This document shows, piece after piece, positions 26,157 to 35,634 of a DNA stretch of 54,971 nt. This stretch comes from Bacteroidota bacterium (GTDB lineage: Bacteria > Bacteroidota > Rhodothermia > Balneolales > Balneolaceae): contig PZPG01000004.1 in assembly GCA_003045995.1 (NCBI GenBank), positions 30,588 through 85,558 of the forward strand, given 5' to 3'. Below the pieces are notes generated by a model, which did not search any database, had not been told where the DNA came from, and saw only the letters and a list, made by a program, of their open reading frames with translations. The position numbers and the translations under genes are program-made. The number at the start of each line of letters is the position of its first letter. The first letter of the stretch is position 1.

Positions 26157-27107
26157 TTATGGATTATTTTTGTGATGTGTACGAATCACATCTTTCACAT
26201 ACTCTTTGTCTTTGAAAAGCTGAGTCTGAATATCAGAAACCGAATTAAATCTCATCTCATCCCGAACACGCTCCAGAAATCGAACCTGAACGTGCCTTCC
26301 ATAGATCATTTTATCAAAATCAAACAAATGAACCTCCATGGTGCGCTCCTTGCCGTCAAATGTAGGCCGAATTCCAATATTCATCATCCCGCCAATCCAT
26401 TCCTCGTCGATTTGAACCTGTACAGCATACACTCCATTCGCCGGAATCACTTTCCGCTCATTCTCCGCCATAAGATTGGCCGTTGGAAATCCCAGTGTTT
26501 TTCCACGCCCGTCACCCCGGACAACTCGGGCATCAAACCGATAAAATGTTCCCAGTAGTCGTGCAGCAAGACGGCAGCGTCCCTCCTCCTCCAGTAATTT
26601 TCGAATTTTTGAGCTACTTACTGTGTGTTCTCCAATCTCTTGACGGGATACCACCCGAACGGAGAACCCAAGTTCCTTACTCATTTTTTTCACCGAATCG
26701 ATGGTGCCAGCCCTGTCACGGCCAAACTGATGATCATATCCAATCACATAGGAGCTCATACCAATTTTTTCCCAGAGAAGATTTCGGATAAAATCTTCCG
26801 AAGACATCAGTGAAAAATCCCGGTCAAAAGGGATCACAATCATATCATCCACCCCAAGTTCGAACAACCGCTCGCTTCGCTCCTGAAGCGTTGTTAGCAG
26901 ATGAATACCTCTGCTGCCAGGATGAATAATATCTCTCGGGTGCGGGTCAAACGTCACAACAGCACTTCGCAAACCAGATTCGGCAGCCATCGTAACAATC
27001 GTACGGATGAGAACCTGATGCCCGCCATGCACGCCATCAAAAGTTCCGACGGTAAGTATACGATTTGGATTGTATTCTACCTGTTCGAGATGAGAAAATG
27101 AGCTCAT
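26157..27107 (-). CDS. ribF: Bifunctional riboflavin kinase / FAD synthetase
   Basis: It converts riboflavin to FMN and then FAD. In 316 residues the N-terminal adenylyltransferase domain shows VGTFDGVHGGHQVLI and VVTFDPHPR, and the C-terminal flavokinase domain shows GRGKTLGFPTANL with the PTAN motif and NGVYAVQV. TruB lies 13 nt upstream on the same strand, the common truB-ribF arrangement. No FMN riboswitch is seen in front of it. Confidence 0.95.
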   Translation of the reverse strand: MSSFSHLEQVEYNPNRILTVGTFDGVHGGHQVLIRTIVTMAAESGLRSAVVTFDPHPRDIIHPGSRGIHLLTTLQERSERLFELGVDDMIVIPFDRDFSLMSSEDFIRNLLWEKIGMSSYVIGYDHQFGRDRAGTIDSVKKMSKELGFSVRVVSRQEIGEHTVSSSKIRKLLEEEGRCRLAARLLGTFYRFDARVVRGDGRGKTLGFPTANLMAENERKVIPANGVYAVQVQIDEEWIGGMMNIGIRPTFDGKERTMEVHLFDFDKMIYGRHVQVRFLERVRDEMRFNSVSDIQTQLFKDKEYVKDVIRTHHKNNP

Positions 27108-27120
27108 GATGAATCTTCGT

Positions 27121-27849
27121 TTACGATATGGTAGCAGACTGTATCACACACTGGAGTTGTTCCGGTGACCATGCCTCTGTAACGGAATAGATGCCGGTCT
27201 TCGTTCGCTCAAGAGCATGAAGATGAGCTCCACAACCCAGAATCATACCAAGTTCATGGGCGATGGACCGGATATACGTACCCTTGCCGCATCGAATCTT
27301 CAAAAAAAGATCCGGCAGCTGAAAACTCGTTAACTCTATGGAATAGATGGTAACATTTCTTGGAGGAAGATCCACCTGTTCTCCACGCCTAGCCTTTTTG
27401 TATAGACGCTCCCCGCCAACCTTTATAGCACTATAGATAGGAGGTGTCTGAACAATATCCCCCGTAAAATGATTCTCAAGAATCTCAGAAACGCCTTCAT
27501 GCGTAACGTGCCCGTAACCTCCGCCTTGTTGAAGCGGAGTACCCCGATCGAAACTTTCCGTAGTTGCTCCCAAACGAATTACGGCCTTATACTCTTTCTC
27601 CATCTCCTGTATGTGCGAGATCGTCTTGGTTGCTTTCCCGAGACAGCAGATCAAGAGCCCGGTCGCAAGCGGGTCCAAAGTACCAGCATGTCCCACTTTT
27701 TTTACCCGTAACCGTGAACGCACAAATTTGACCACATCAAAACTGCTCCAGCCCTCCGGCTTATTCATAAGCATAACTGCCCCGGAACTGAGCGGAGTGG
27801 GCCATGAAGAGATAGGATCAGAAGGTTTAATGATGGGAATACGCAGCAT
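27121..27849 (-). CDS. truB: tRNA pseudouridine55 synthase
   Basis: It makes pseudouridine 55 in the T-loop of tRNAs. The 242-residue protein has the catalytic motif GHAGTLDPLATGLL with its Asp, the KxYKA-like MEKEYKAVIRLG segment, and CGKGTYIRSIAHELG. The ATG at 27849 is preferred over an in-frame TTG at 27858. It is 14 nt after rbfA. The C-terminal PUA domain seen in some TruB proteins is short or absent, as is common in Bacteroidota. Confidence 0.95.
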   Translation of the reverse strand: MLRIPIIKPSDPISSWPTPLSSGAVMLMNKPEGWSSFDVVKFVRSRLRVKKVGHAGTLDPLATGLLICCLGKATKTISHIQEMEKEYKAVIRLGATTESFDRGTPLQQGGGYGHVTHEGVSEILENHFTGDIVQTPPIYSAIKVGGERLYKKARRGEQVDLPPRNVTIYSIELTSFQLPDLFLKIRCGKGTYIRSIAHELGMILGCGAHLHALERTKTGIYSVTEAWSPEQLQCVIQSATIS

Positions 27850-27863
27850 ATGTGGCAATCAAG

Positions 27864-28226
27864 TCAGGCTTCATGATCGCCTCGTTCCGAACGAATTTTT
27901 GAAAACAGGGTTTCCATTCGATCTACATACGCGGACGTATCATCCTCAAAGAAGATCAGTTCGGGTATTCTCCGAACCTGATGCTTAATCCGCGAGGCAA
28001 GTTCATACCGTATCTCATCCTGATGATCATCGATCAACTTAAAAACACGCTCTGGATCTCCTTGCGGTGCAAATACGCTAATATACACCTTAGCGATCGA
28101 TAGATCATCCGTCACACGCACCGAGGCCACGGTCACAAACGTCCCGGATGGCTGATAATTCCGTTGCAGAATCTCCCCTAAGTCCTTCTGTAGTTCGGAT
28201 GCAAGCCGCTCTGTACGAATACTCAT
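27864..28226 (-). CDS. rbfA: Ribosome-binding factor A
   Basis: A late 30S maturation factor of 120 residues with a type II KH fold. It matches the family in SIRTERLASELQKDLGEIL, VTVASVRVTDDLSIAKVYISV (given as VTVASVRVTDDLS) and the conserved IKHQVRRIPELIFFEDDT. A short acidic C-terminal tail follows. It lies between infB and truB, its standard place; the 146-nt gap to infB contains no gene or clear terminator. Confidence 0.94.
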   Translation of the reverse strand: MSIRTERLASELQKDLGEILQRNYQPSGTFVTVASVRVTDDLSIAKVYISVFAPQGDPERVFKLIDDHQDEIRYELASRIKHQVRRIPELIFFEDDTSAYVDRMETLFSKIRSERGDHEA

Positions 28227-28372
28227 TTACGTTCCATGCGTTAAAGGTTGATCCAGCTCTATGAGATTAAAAACTGCTTCCAAAAGTCCGCTTCGTCTCC
28301 GAAAAATCACACCGTGGATATCGAAAGTTTCTTAATGCCGTTACGAATAAAGTGCCATTACCAAAGCACACA

Positions 28373-31243
28373 CTAGTTAACGTCGCTCAATTTACGTTTC
28401 GATTCCACCATGGTGTAGCTCTCGAACTCATCACCCACCTTGATGTCATTAAAATTCTCGATGCTGATTCCGCACTCATAGCCAGACTGTACTTCCCGGA
28501 CGTCCTCCTTGAATCGTTTTAGTGAATCGATCCTTCCTTCATATATTACAACGCCATCGCGAATTACACGTATCGGGTTGTTTCGAGTCACTTTTCCTTC
28601 GGTTACGTAACAACCGGCAATTGTTCCTACTTTCGACACTTTGAAAATATCCCGTACGGATACCATCGCCTTAATCTCTTCGCTGATTTCCGGACTAAGC
28701 ATGCCTTCCAGAGCATCGTGCACCTCATCTACTGCATCATAGATAACACTAAAGAGGCGCACATCAATACTCTCCGCTTCCGCGAGTTTTCTGGCAGCCG
28801 CAGTCGGCCGTACCTGAAACCCAATAATAATCGCATCCGATGCAGAAGCAAGCAACACATCCGATTCTGTAATTGCACCCGAACCAGTATGAATGATATT
28901 CACCGATACCTCTTCCGATCCCAATTTCTGTAGAGCACCCGACAGAGCCTCAATCGACCCATCCACGTCTGCCTTGATAATGATATTTAGCTCAGAAACT
29001 TCACCAAGAGCCATACGACGCGACAAATCATCCAGAGTCAGATGTTTCACATTCCGAAGAGACTGTTCCCGACGAATCTGCTGCCGCTGTGTGGCAATCT
29101 CTTTGGCTGTTCGCTCATCTTTGGGTACTACAAGCCGATCTCCGGCCTGAGGGGTTTCATCAAACCCGGTCAACTGCAATGGTGTGGAGGGTCCGGCTTG
29201 CTGAATCCGTTGCCCTTTTTCGTTTTCCATCGCCCGAACCCGCCCAAAACAGGAACCTGCTACAAACGGATCCCCCACTTTCAGGGTACCGTTTTGAATG
29301 AGAACATTGGCCACAGTACCCTTGCCCTTATCGATTCTGGATTCCAGAATAATTCCCTGAGCGTTCCGGTTCGGATTGGCTTTCAACTCCAACAATTCTG
29401 CCTCAATCAGAACCTTATCCAGTAGATCCGCAATACCCATTCCTGTATGCGCAGATACTTCTGCTACCTGGGTACTTCCACCATACTCCTCCACAATCAC
29501 ACCATGCTCCGACAATTGCCCTTTAATCCGATCTGGATTCGCCCCCTCCTTATCCATTTTGTTGATCGCGATAATCATAGGCACACCCGCTGCTTTCGCA
29601 TGATTAATTGCCTCAATCGTCTGAGGCATCACCGAATCATCAGCTGCAACCACAAGAATCACTATATCAGTAGCCTGTGCTCCCCGAGATCGCATCGCAG
29701 TAAAAGCCTCGTGACCTGGTGTATCCAAAAACGTAATTCTCTTTCCGTCATCCGTTTCCACCTCATACGCACCTACGTGCTGCGTAATACCCCCTGCTTC
29801 CCCGGCTGCAACCTTTGTTTTCCGAATATAATCCAATAACGACGTTTTCCCGTGATCCACATGACCCATCACCGTTATGATCGGTGAACGAGGTTCAAGA
29901 TCCTCAGGAGCGTCCTCTTCCTCTGCCAAAAGTTCATCCGTTGCCTCATCCGCATCCACGAAATTTACATCGGTATCGTATTCCGCAGCAACCAGTTCTA
30001 TCGCGGATGCATCCAAACGCTGATTAATCGATACCATCATTCCAAGCGTCATACAGGAGGTAATGATGTCTGTCGGACTTACATCCAACAAATCAGCAAG
30101 ATCACTCACAGTAATAAACTCCGTCACATCAATTACATCATTCTCAAGATCTTCCAGCTCCTGCTGAAACTGAAGCTCCTCCTCCCGATCCTCGCGTCTC
30201 TGCTTACGACGCTTTTGACGTTTTTTACCGGCAGCCCCACCCTCCTGAATCTTCAGCAACGTCTCTTTCAGTTTTTTCTCTGCTCCCTCCTCATCCGCTA
30301 CAGACGACTTTCTCTTTTTCGATTTCTTACCGGCTTTTTTGCCTTTTTTGGCATCAGTCGCTGTATCTGTTTTTGTTGAAACCTGTTCCGGTTCCTCCCG
30401 GTCCTTCTTCCTCTTCCGTTTTTTAACCTTCTTCTCTGTCTCAAAGGTTGTTGCAACTTTCCCAACAACTTTGGTTCCCTTCAGCTTTTTAGCCGACCCC
30501 CGAATAATCTCATCCTCCTCTTTTTCATCGGGTTGATGAGGTTCGGAACCGGGCTCTTGAGACTCCTTTTCCTCCGCCAGTTCAGTAATTTGAGCATCTT
30601 CCTTTTTGGAAGTCTCTTCTATTTCCGATGGTTCAGTCCCTTCCGATGGTTCAGTGCCTTCTGATGGCTTAATCGCTTTAGTAGTATCTGAAACTGCTGA
30701 TTTTCCAGTGGGAGTCAATACCTCGGCAGGCTTTGCCTCATCTTGTGCAGTTTCAGCCGGTTTCTGATCGGCAGATAATGGAGCCTCAGGTGTAAGATCC
30801 TCTGGTTCGACAGACGCAGGTTCCTCCGACAAAGGCTCAAGATCGGCAGGCTCCACATCTGCAGGTTCCAACTCTACTGGTTCAAGTTTGGGCTGTTTTG
30901 GTTCTTCCGGTTCCAAATCCACTGGTTCCAAACCTGCGGGCTCAAGCCCCGGCTCGTCCAACGGTTCCAGAAAACTATCAATGGTAACCCGTTCATCCTT
31001 GCCAGCCAACATTTGCGATCGACGAGACTCATATTCTTCCCGGGACTTCTCATGTTCCAGACTTTTTACCCGGTCGTCGCCGTACACATCCAGCAGTACA
31101 GCGTACATCTCCGGTGTAATTTTTGTATTTGGCCGATTCGCGACTTCAAAATCCCGCTCTCCCAGTGTGTCCACAATTGATTGTGTAGAAACATTGAATT
31201 CTGAGGCAACTTTGAAAAGTCTCTTTGGTTTTTCTATCGACAT
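28373..31243 (-). CDS. infB: Translation initiation factor IF-2
   Basis: A GTPase of 956 residues that places initiator tRNA on the 30S subunit. The G domain begins near residue 456: GHVDHGKTS (G1), [16 protein letters not shown] (G3), NKMD (G4) and SAHTGMG (G5), followed by domains II-IV with the C-terminal fMet-tRNA-binding part. An N-terminal IF2_N motif ([18 protein letters not shown]) is followed by about 300 residues of low complexity: many LEP units (residues about 95-150), [16 protein letters not shown] (about 193-208) and a strongly basic Lys/Arg stretch (about 285-355). Such variable linkers are normal for IF-2, but the near-identical short units suggest repeat expansion. Confidence 0.97.
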   Translation of the reverse strand: MSIEKPKRLFKVASEFNVSTQSIVDTLGERDFEVANRPNTKITPEMYAVLLDVYGDDRVKSLEHEKSREEYESRRSQMLAGKDERVTIDSFLEPLDEPGLEPAGLEPVDLEPEEPKQPKLEPVELEPADVEPADLEPLSEEPASVEPEDLTPEAPLSADQKPAETAQDEAKPAEVLTPTGKSAVSDTTKAIKPSEGTEPSEGTEPSEIEETSKKEDAQITELAEEKESQEPGSEPHQPDEKEEDEIIRGSAKKLKGTKVVGKVATTFETEKKVKKRKRKKDREEPEQVSTKTDTATDAKKGKKAGKKSKKRKSSVADEEGAEKKLKETLLKIQEGGAAGKKRQKRRKQRREDREEELQFQQELEDLENDVIDVTEFITVSDLADLLDVSPTDIITSCMTLGMMVSINQRLDASAIELVAAEYDTDVNFVDADEATDELLAEEEDAPEDLEPRSPIITVMGHVDHGKTSLLDYIRKTKVAAGEAGGITQHVGAYEVETDDGKRITFLDTPGHEAFTAMRSRGAQATDIVILVVAADDSVMPQTIEAINHAKAAGVPMIIAINKMDKEGANPDRIKGQLSEHGVIVEEYGGSTQVAEVSAHTGMGIADLLDKVLIEAELLELKANPNRNAQGIILESRIDKGKGTVANVLIQNGTLKVGDPFVAGSCFGRVRAMENEKGQRIQQAGPSTPLQLTGFDETPQAGDRLVVPKDERTAKEIATQRQQIRREQSLRNVKHLTLDDLSRRMALGEVSELNIIIKADVDGSIEALSGALQKLGSEEVSVNIIHTGSGAITESDVLLASASDAIIIGFQVRPTAAARKLAEAESIDVRLFSVIYDAVDEVHDALEGMLSPEISEEIKAMVSVRDIFKVSKVGTIAGCYVTEGKVTRNNPIRVIRDGVVIYEGRIDSLKRFKEDVREVQSGYECGISIENFNDIKVGDEFESYTMVESKRKLSDVN

Positions 31244-31279
31244 AAGCCTGGTTTTAATCGTAAATATGGAAACGTACTA

Positions 31280-32536
31280 CTACTCCTCTTCCTCAAATTC
31301 GTACTCAATCAGATCCATAATTTTTTCCGCGGTTTCGCGGTTGATCCGTTCATTCGTACGACTAATCAGTTCATCCTCCGTGAGTTGCAACACCGCTCGA
31401 GCCGTATCGCATCCAATCTCATGCAGGATTGCAATCACTTCCTCCCCAAAGTCCTCTGCAAACTCGCTTAGATCAATATCATCCTCCTCCTCAACATCCC
31501 TGAAGACATCAATTTCACATTCTGCCAGTTTGGAAGCAAGCCGGATATTCACTCCACCGCGTCCAATCGCCTTGGAAACCTCATCCGCGGGAACCAATAC
31601 ATGTGCTTTTTTCCCATCCTCCGATAGTTCTACTTTCAAAACACTTGCAGGTTGCAGAGCTCGTTTAATAAACTCGATTGGATCTTTCGTGTAGTTAATT
31701 ACATCAATGTTCTCATTTTGAAGTTCCCGTACAACAGAGTGAATCCGGATTCCCTTCATACCTACGCAGGCACCCACCGGATCGACCCTTTCATCGTGGG
31801 AAAGAACCGCTACTTTGGATCGGTCACCGGGTTCCCGTGCGATCTTCACCAGATCAATAATCCCATCAAACACTTCCGGAATCTCATTCTCGAAGAGTCG
31901 CTCCAGGAACATTTCCGATGTACGGGAGATAATGACTGTTGGATTTCCAGCAACCCGCTTTACCTCAACAACCACGGCACGGATGGAATCCCCCTTCCGA
32001 TAACGGTCTTTGTAGATCTGCTCACTTCGAGGTAACAGCAGTTCCACACCATTATGATTCACCAAAATGTCTTTGTTAGGTCGCACTTGATAGACATCCC
32101 CCAGAATGATATCCCCGACCCGGTCCGAATAATCTTCAAAGATGTTATCTTTTTCAATCTCACGGATCCGCTGCGAGAGTGTCTGGCGGGCCATCGTGAC
32201 CGCTCTTCGGCCAAAGTCCGTAATCATGATCTCTTGGGCATACTCATCGTAGAGTTCCAGATCGGGATCCTGCTTTTGAGCCTCCTCCAGTGAGATTTCC
32301 GACACAGGATCGGTAAGTTCTTCTGCAGGTACCACTTCCCGTATGTGCAAAATCTGAATCTCTCCCCGATCTGCATTCAGAATCACTTCAAATGCCTCGT
32401 CTGATTCATATTTTTTACGAATCATAGTGCGAAAAACATCCTCAAGAATGGACAACAAGAGATCTCTATCGATTCCTTTCTCCCTTGCAATCTCGGAAAA
32501 GGACTGAATGATCAGTTTTGATACGTCATTTTGCAT
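31280..32536 (-). CDS. nusA: Transcription termination/antitermination factor NusA
   Basis: An RNA polymerase-associated factor affecting pausing, termination and antitermination. The 418 residues contain the N-terminal polymerase-binding domain, an S1 domain (GDIILGDVYQVRPNKDILVN) and KH modules with DPVGACVGMKGIRIHSVVREL and AIGRGGVNIRLASKL. The C-terminus is one helical repeat plus an acidic tail, shorter than in E. coli but usual outside the gammaproteobacteria. It sits 17 nt after rimP and 36 nt before infB. Confidence 0.96.
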   Translation of the reverse strand: MQNDVSKLIIQSFSEIAREKGIDRDLLLSILEDVFRTMIRKKYESDEAFEVILNADRGEIQILHIREVVPAEELTDPVSEISLEEAQKQDPDLELYDEYAQEIMITDFGRRAVTMARQTLSQRIREIEKDNIFEDYSDRVGDIILGDVYQVRPNKDILVNHNGVELLLPRSEQIYKDRYRKGDSIRAVVVEVKRVAGNPTVIISRTSEMFLERLFENEIPEVFDGIIDLVKIAREPGDRSKVAVLSHDERVDPVGACVGMKGIRIHSVVRELQNENIDVINYTKDPIEFIKRALQPASVLKVELSEDGKKAHVLVPADEVSKAIGRGGVNIRLASKLAECEIDVFRDVEEEDDIDLSEFAEDFGEEVIAILHEIGCDTARAVLQLTEDELISRTNERINRETAEKIMDLIEYEFEEEE

Positions 32537-32553
32537 AGTTCCAGTGAATTAGT

Positions 32554-33048
32554 TTACGAATGAAATACAGGAATAATTTTGATCTCCCTGATGTCGGAGA
32601 ACAATATCTTTTTTGTTTCCATGGTACGACCCTTCTTCGAAGTTACAGAGATCAAAACAGCATCCTCTAGAACGTCCGTTAGTTCGCCCTGGTATATCAC
32701 ATCTTTCTCGTTTTCGGTGGTACTAACCCGGCATTGTCTGCCAATATTCTTAGCATATTGTCTTACATCCGTCAGTGGCCGATCCAGACCGGGGGAGGAA
32801 ACATTAAGACGAAACCCTCCATCGATCAAATCCTCCCGATCCAGCCATTCCGATAACTCCCTGCTGATCCGGGAGCACTGCTCGATCGTCACATCCGCAT
32901 ACTCCGAATCTAGAAAAACCCAGAGCTGACCAGGATTGCCCTTCTTGAGCTCAACTCCAACCAGAAAAGGATCCCGTTCCCCCAGATACTCTCTGCAGGC
33001 GGCTTCAATGGTCTGTTCGGTTGTCGTGGATTGCATCATGGGCTGCAT
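32554..33048 (-). CDS. rimP: Ribosome maturation factor RimP
   Basis: A 30S maturation factor of 164 residues with the conserved NVSSPGLDRPLTDVRQYAKNIG segment (SSPGLDRPL core) and a C-terminal Sm-like domain (YQGELTDVLEDAVLI, KKILFSDIREIKII). The open frame extends upstream to a TTG at 33138, across the hairpin described below, but the ATG at 33048 fits the family start. It is the first gene of the rimP-nusA-infB-rbfA-truB-ribF operon. Confidence 0.92.
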   Translation of the reverse strand: MQPMMQSTTTEQTIEAACREYLGERDPFLVGVELKKGNPGQLWVFLDSEYADVTIEQCSRISRELSEWLDREDLIDGGFRLNVSSPGLDRPLTDVRQYAKNIGRQCRVSTTENEKDVIYQGELTDVLEDAVLISVTSKKGRTMETKKILFSDIREIKIIPVFHS

Positions 33049-33076
33049 GAAGGATGTTTCCAAAAATAATACATAC

Positions 33077-33107
33077 AAAAAAAAGTGAGAACCTCCCTGG
33101 CGCTCAC
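33077..33107 (-). terminator. Terminator-like hairpin in the rimP-nusA operon leader
   Basis: On the minus strand GTGAGCGCC, loop AGGGA, GGTTCTCAC, followed by eight T. The stem has one C/T mismatch and one G/T pair. It ends 28 nt before the rimP ATG. No other minus-strand gene ends here (coaE ends about 700 nt upstream), so it may act as a leader attenuator or stop read-through from coaE. Confidence 0.55.
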
Positions 33108-33118
33108 TTCTTAGAATT

Positions 33119-33149
33119 GGAAAATACGCAGAAACCAAGTAAAAACAAA
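33119..33149 (-). promoter_or_regulatory. Candidate promoter of the rimP-nusA-infB operon
   Basis: On the minus strand TTTG (33149-33146), 19 nt spacer, TATTTTCC (33126-33119). This agrees with TTTG-N19-TAnnTTTG except for the last two bases. Transcription would start just before the hairpin at 33107-33085. Confidence 0.35.
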
Positions 33150-33237
33150 CTGTGCGATCCAGTCGAAAGAACCTTCTTCCGTCATCCCGTTGGAAGTAGT
33201 ATCTTCCCTTCGTTCACGAAACTCACACGCTTTTCCT

Positions 33238-33807
33238 ATGAAACTTTTCCGCATACCAGTACACATATCATCGGTCTTAACCGCTTTTTCATCACCCCGA
33301 ACCCTACTCCACTTCGCAAACATTCCTTTTTTTTTCGGGTTGATGGGATTGCTTTTTCTAAGTGGATGCTCGGGTGAGAAGCGCCAGGTACCAACCTTAC
33401 AGCAAGATCCTGTACTTGAGTTTGTGGCGGAAGTGATCTTTTATGATGATGCACAGCAAGAGATTACGCGTATTGACGCTGCTGTTGCGGATGATGATCG
33501 TGAGCGAGCCGCCGGGCTGATGAATGTGCGTTCTATGCAGGATGATCAGGGGATGATCTTTTTGTTTGAGCAGGAGCAACCACGAAGTTTTTGGATGATG
33601 AATACATTTCTTTCGCTGGATATCGTGTATGTGAATGCGGCAATGGAGATTGTGCGGATCCACCGGTACACAACTCCATTTTCACAAGAGGGGATCTTAT
33701 CGGAGAAACCAGCGAAATATGTGGTGGAGGTGAAGGCCGGTTTTACGGTGGTGCATGACATTAATGAGGGAGATTCCATCTCATTTTCGATCAGGGACCA
33801 GGGATAG
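33238..33807 (+). CDS. DUF192 lipoprotein
   Basis: A protein of 189 residues with a hydrophobic segment IPFFFGLMGLLFLSGC ending in a lipobox (LSGC), so probably a membrane-anchored lipoprotein outside the cytoplasm. The rest is a DUF192 domain: RERAAGLMNVRSM, GMIFLFEQEQPRSFWMMNTFLSLDIVYV and VVEVKAGF. The function of the family is unknown. The n-region before the hydrophobic core is unusually long, so the true start may be later. It converges with coaE, with only 3 nt between the stop codons. Confidence 0.8.
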   Translation: MKLFRIPVHISSVLTAFSSPRTLLHFANIPFFFGLMGLLFLSGCSGEKRQVPTLQQDPVLEFVAEVIFYDDAQQEITRIDAAVADDDRERAAGLMNVRSMQDDQGMIFLFEQEQPRSFWMMNTFLSLDIVYVNAAMEIVRIHRYTTPFSQEGILSEKPAKYVVEVKAGFTVVHDINEGDSISFSIRDQG

Positions 33808-33810
33808 CAC

Positions 33811-34407
33811 TTATCCGTTTTGCAACCATCGATCTGCGACGGCTTTCACGGTTTGGGTGAGTTCTTCGAGTGTTCCGTTGTTCTGAATTACGTCATCTGC
33901 CAGATGTGAAAGGGTGCTGAAATCGGGTTGGGCGGCCATTCTCTGTAGAATCTCCTCTTCGGTGGCCTGGTCTCTCTCTTTTACGCGTTGTAGCTTTAGG
34001 GCACGATCGCTCTGGATGATGAGAATTTTATCCAGATGATCCGGACGGCCCCGATTGAGAAGCAACGCTCCCTCTATGACAAAAAAGGGTGGATTTTGTT
34101 TTTCGGCCTCTTTCATAAGGCGGATGGTTTCTTTTTTTACAGCCGGATGGACGATGCTGTTAAGTTCCTCAGCTCTTCCCTTGGTAAAGGCTTCAGTAAT
34201 GAGGTGCTGTTTGTTGAGGTACCCTTCCCGGGTGAACGTTTGCGGGCCAAATATTTTCAAAAGCCGGGTACGAACCTCATCATCCCGAACCATAATCTCT
34301 TTTGCAAGTTTGTCGGCATCGATGACGACTGCGCCTAATGATGCAAAGATAGCCAGTACCGCGGATTTTCCAGCCCCAATCGGTCCGGCAATCCCAACGC
34401 GAATCAA
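33811..34407 (-). CDS. coaE: Dephospho-CoA kinase with TTG start overlapping prfB
   Basis: The last step of coenzyme A synthesis: phosphorylation of the ribose 3'-OH. The 198-residue protein has the P-loop GPIGAGKSA, VIDADKLAKE, SIVHPAV and the lid region QRVKERDQATEEE. The longest open frame extends to 34701, but that part lies inside prfB and is not kinase-like. The likely start is TTG at 34407, overlapping the prfB stop as TTGA, with GGAGG at 34419-34415 at 7 nt spacing. So translation is probably coupled to RF2. Confidence 0.92.
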   Translation of the reverse strand: MIRVGIAGPIGAGKSAVLAIFASLGAVVIDADKLAKEIMVRDDEVRTRLLKIFGPQTFTREGYLNKQHLITEAFTKGRAEELNSIVHPAVKKETIRLMKEAEKQNPPFFVIEGALLLNRGRPDHLDKILIIQSDRALKLQRVKERDQATEEEILQRMAAQPDFSTLSHLADDVIQNNGTLEELTQTVKAVADRWLQNG

Positions 34408-35535
34408 GGGGTTTCCTCCGACAATCGCATCATCAGATAGCCTTTCATGAAGGCGTCCAAGTCTCCGTCCATGACTGATTGTACGTCCCCTGTTTCCACT
34501 TCTGTGCGGTGATCTTTTACCATGTTGTAGGGATGAAATACATAGGAACGGATCTGTGACCCCCATTCGATACTGCTTTTGGAGTCCTGCAGCTTTTGTT
34601 TCTCCCGCTCGCGGATGTTTTTTTCCAGTTCGTAGATGCGGGATTTCAGGAGGATCATCGCCTTTTCGCGGTTTTGCAGCTGGGAACGTTCTTGCTGGCA
34701 CTCGGCTACTACACGCTCTTCGCTGCCATCTGATAGTGTTCCCTTCCAGATGAGGCGTACCCCGGTTTCTACTTTGTTAACGTTCTGGCCACCGGCTCCA
34801 CTGGAGTGGAATCGCTGTAGCTCGACTTCACTTTCGTTGATATCCACATCGATTGAATCATCAATCACCGGGGAGACAAAGATCGAGCAGAATGAGGTGT
34901 GGCGTTTTGCGTTGCTGTCGAATGGCGATATTCGTACAAGTCGGTGGACGCCGCTTTCCGATTTCAGAAACCCATAGGCCTGATCGCCTACAATTTCCAG
35001 TGTCGCACTTTTGAGTCCTGCAACTTCCCCATCCTGATATTCCAAAACCCGAACATCATACCCTTTCTTTTCGGCCCATCGGGTAACCATCCGAAACAAC
35101 ATTTGGGCCCAGTCCTGGCTCTCCGTTCCTCCTGCTCCTGGATTGATGGTGACGATTGCATCCCGGAAATCGTCTTCGCCGGTAAGCATGTTGCGGAGTT
35201 CCAGGGCTTTCAGTCCGTTCATAAAGATCCCCCACTCTCTCTCCATGTCTTCTTTCACATCCTCCCCTTCCTCCAGAAACTGGCGATACACTTGTAAGCT
35301 TTCCCGAAGCTCGTCCAACTCATCCCACTTCGATACCAGATCTTTTTCATGATCCAGTTTACGCATCACCGTTCGGGCTTTTTCCGGATCCATCCAAAAT
35401 GCAGGGTCCTGTGTCTGATCCTGCAACTCAATAATGGTTACTTTTCTTCGATCGTAGTCAAAGATACCCCCTGAGCAGATCCAGCCGCTCGAATTCGTCG
35501 TTCATTTTATGGATTTGTAATTCACTCATGCTCAT
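34404..35535 (-). CDS. prfB: Peptide chain release factor 2, with programmed +1 frameshift
   Basis: RF2 releases peptides at UGA and UAA. Two frames join to make it: codons 1-25 from ATG 35535 end at an in-frame TGA (35460-35458), and the rest continues in the +1 frame from GAC at 35459. The slippery CTT-TGA-C and the upstream AGGGGG are the same as in E. coli. The fused product would be 376 residues with the SPF stop-recognition tripeptide (about 203-205) and the GGQ catalytic motif (about 248-250). High RF2 terminates at the early TGA; low RF2 favours the shift. A second possible start is the ATG at 35529. Confidence 0.95.
35457..35472 (-). promoter_or_regulatory. prfB +1 frameshift site
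   Basis: AGGGGGTATCTTTGAC on the minus strand: an internal Shine-Dalgarno-like AGGGGG, a 3-nt spacer, the slippery CTT, the UGA stop at codon 26, then C, the poor termination context. It is the autoregulatory recoding element of RF2 genes. Confidence 0.96.
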
Positions 35536-35634
35536 TTGGTTATAAATATTTGCGGTAACCACATAACTTTGGTGGCCAAATGTCCCTGGTTTCAGAACGA
35601 TTGGCATGCACGTAGAAGATACACAAATGGTTCT

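Noticed and set aside
28227-28372. 146-nt gap between infB and rbfA as a possible small RNA or promoter region
   Set aside because: No -7/-33 match on the minus strand, no terminator-type hairpin and no tRNA-like sequence seen.
30888-31694. Long plus-strand open frame of 268 codons antisense to infB and nusA
   Set aside because: Ser/Arg-rich composition is the reverse reading of Glu/Pro/Leu-rich repeats; both genes on the other strand are certain.
34408-34701. N-terminal extension of the CoaE open frame
   Set aside because: It lies inside prfB, has no kinase similarity and is Arg/Gly/His-rich shadow sequence; the TTG at 34407 with GGAGG explains the start.
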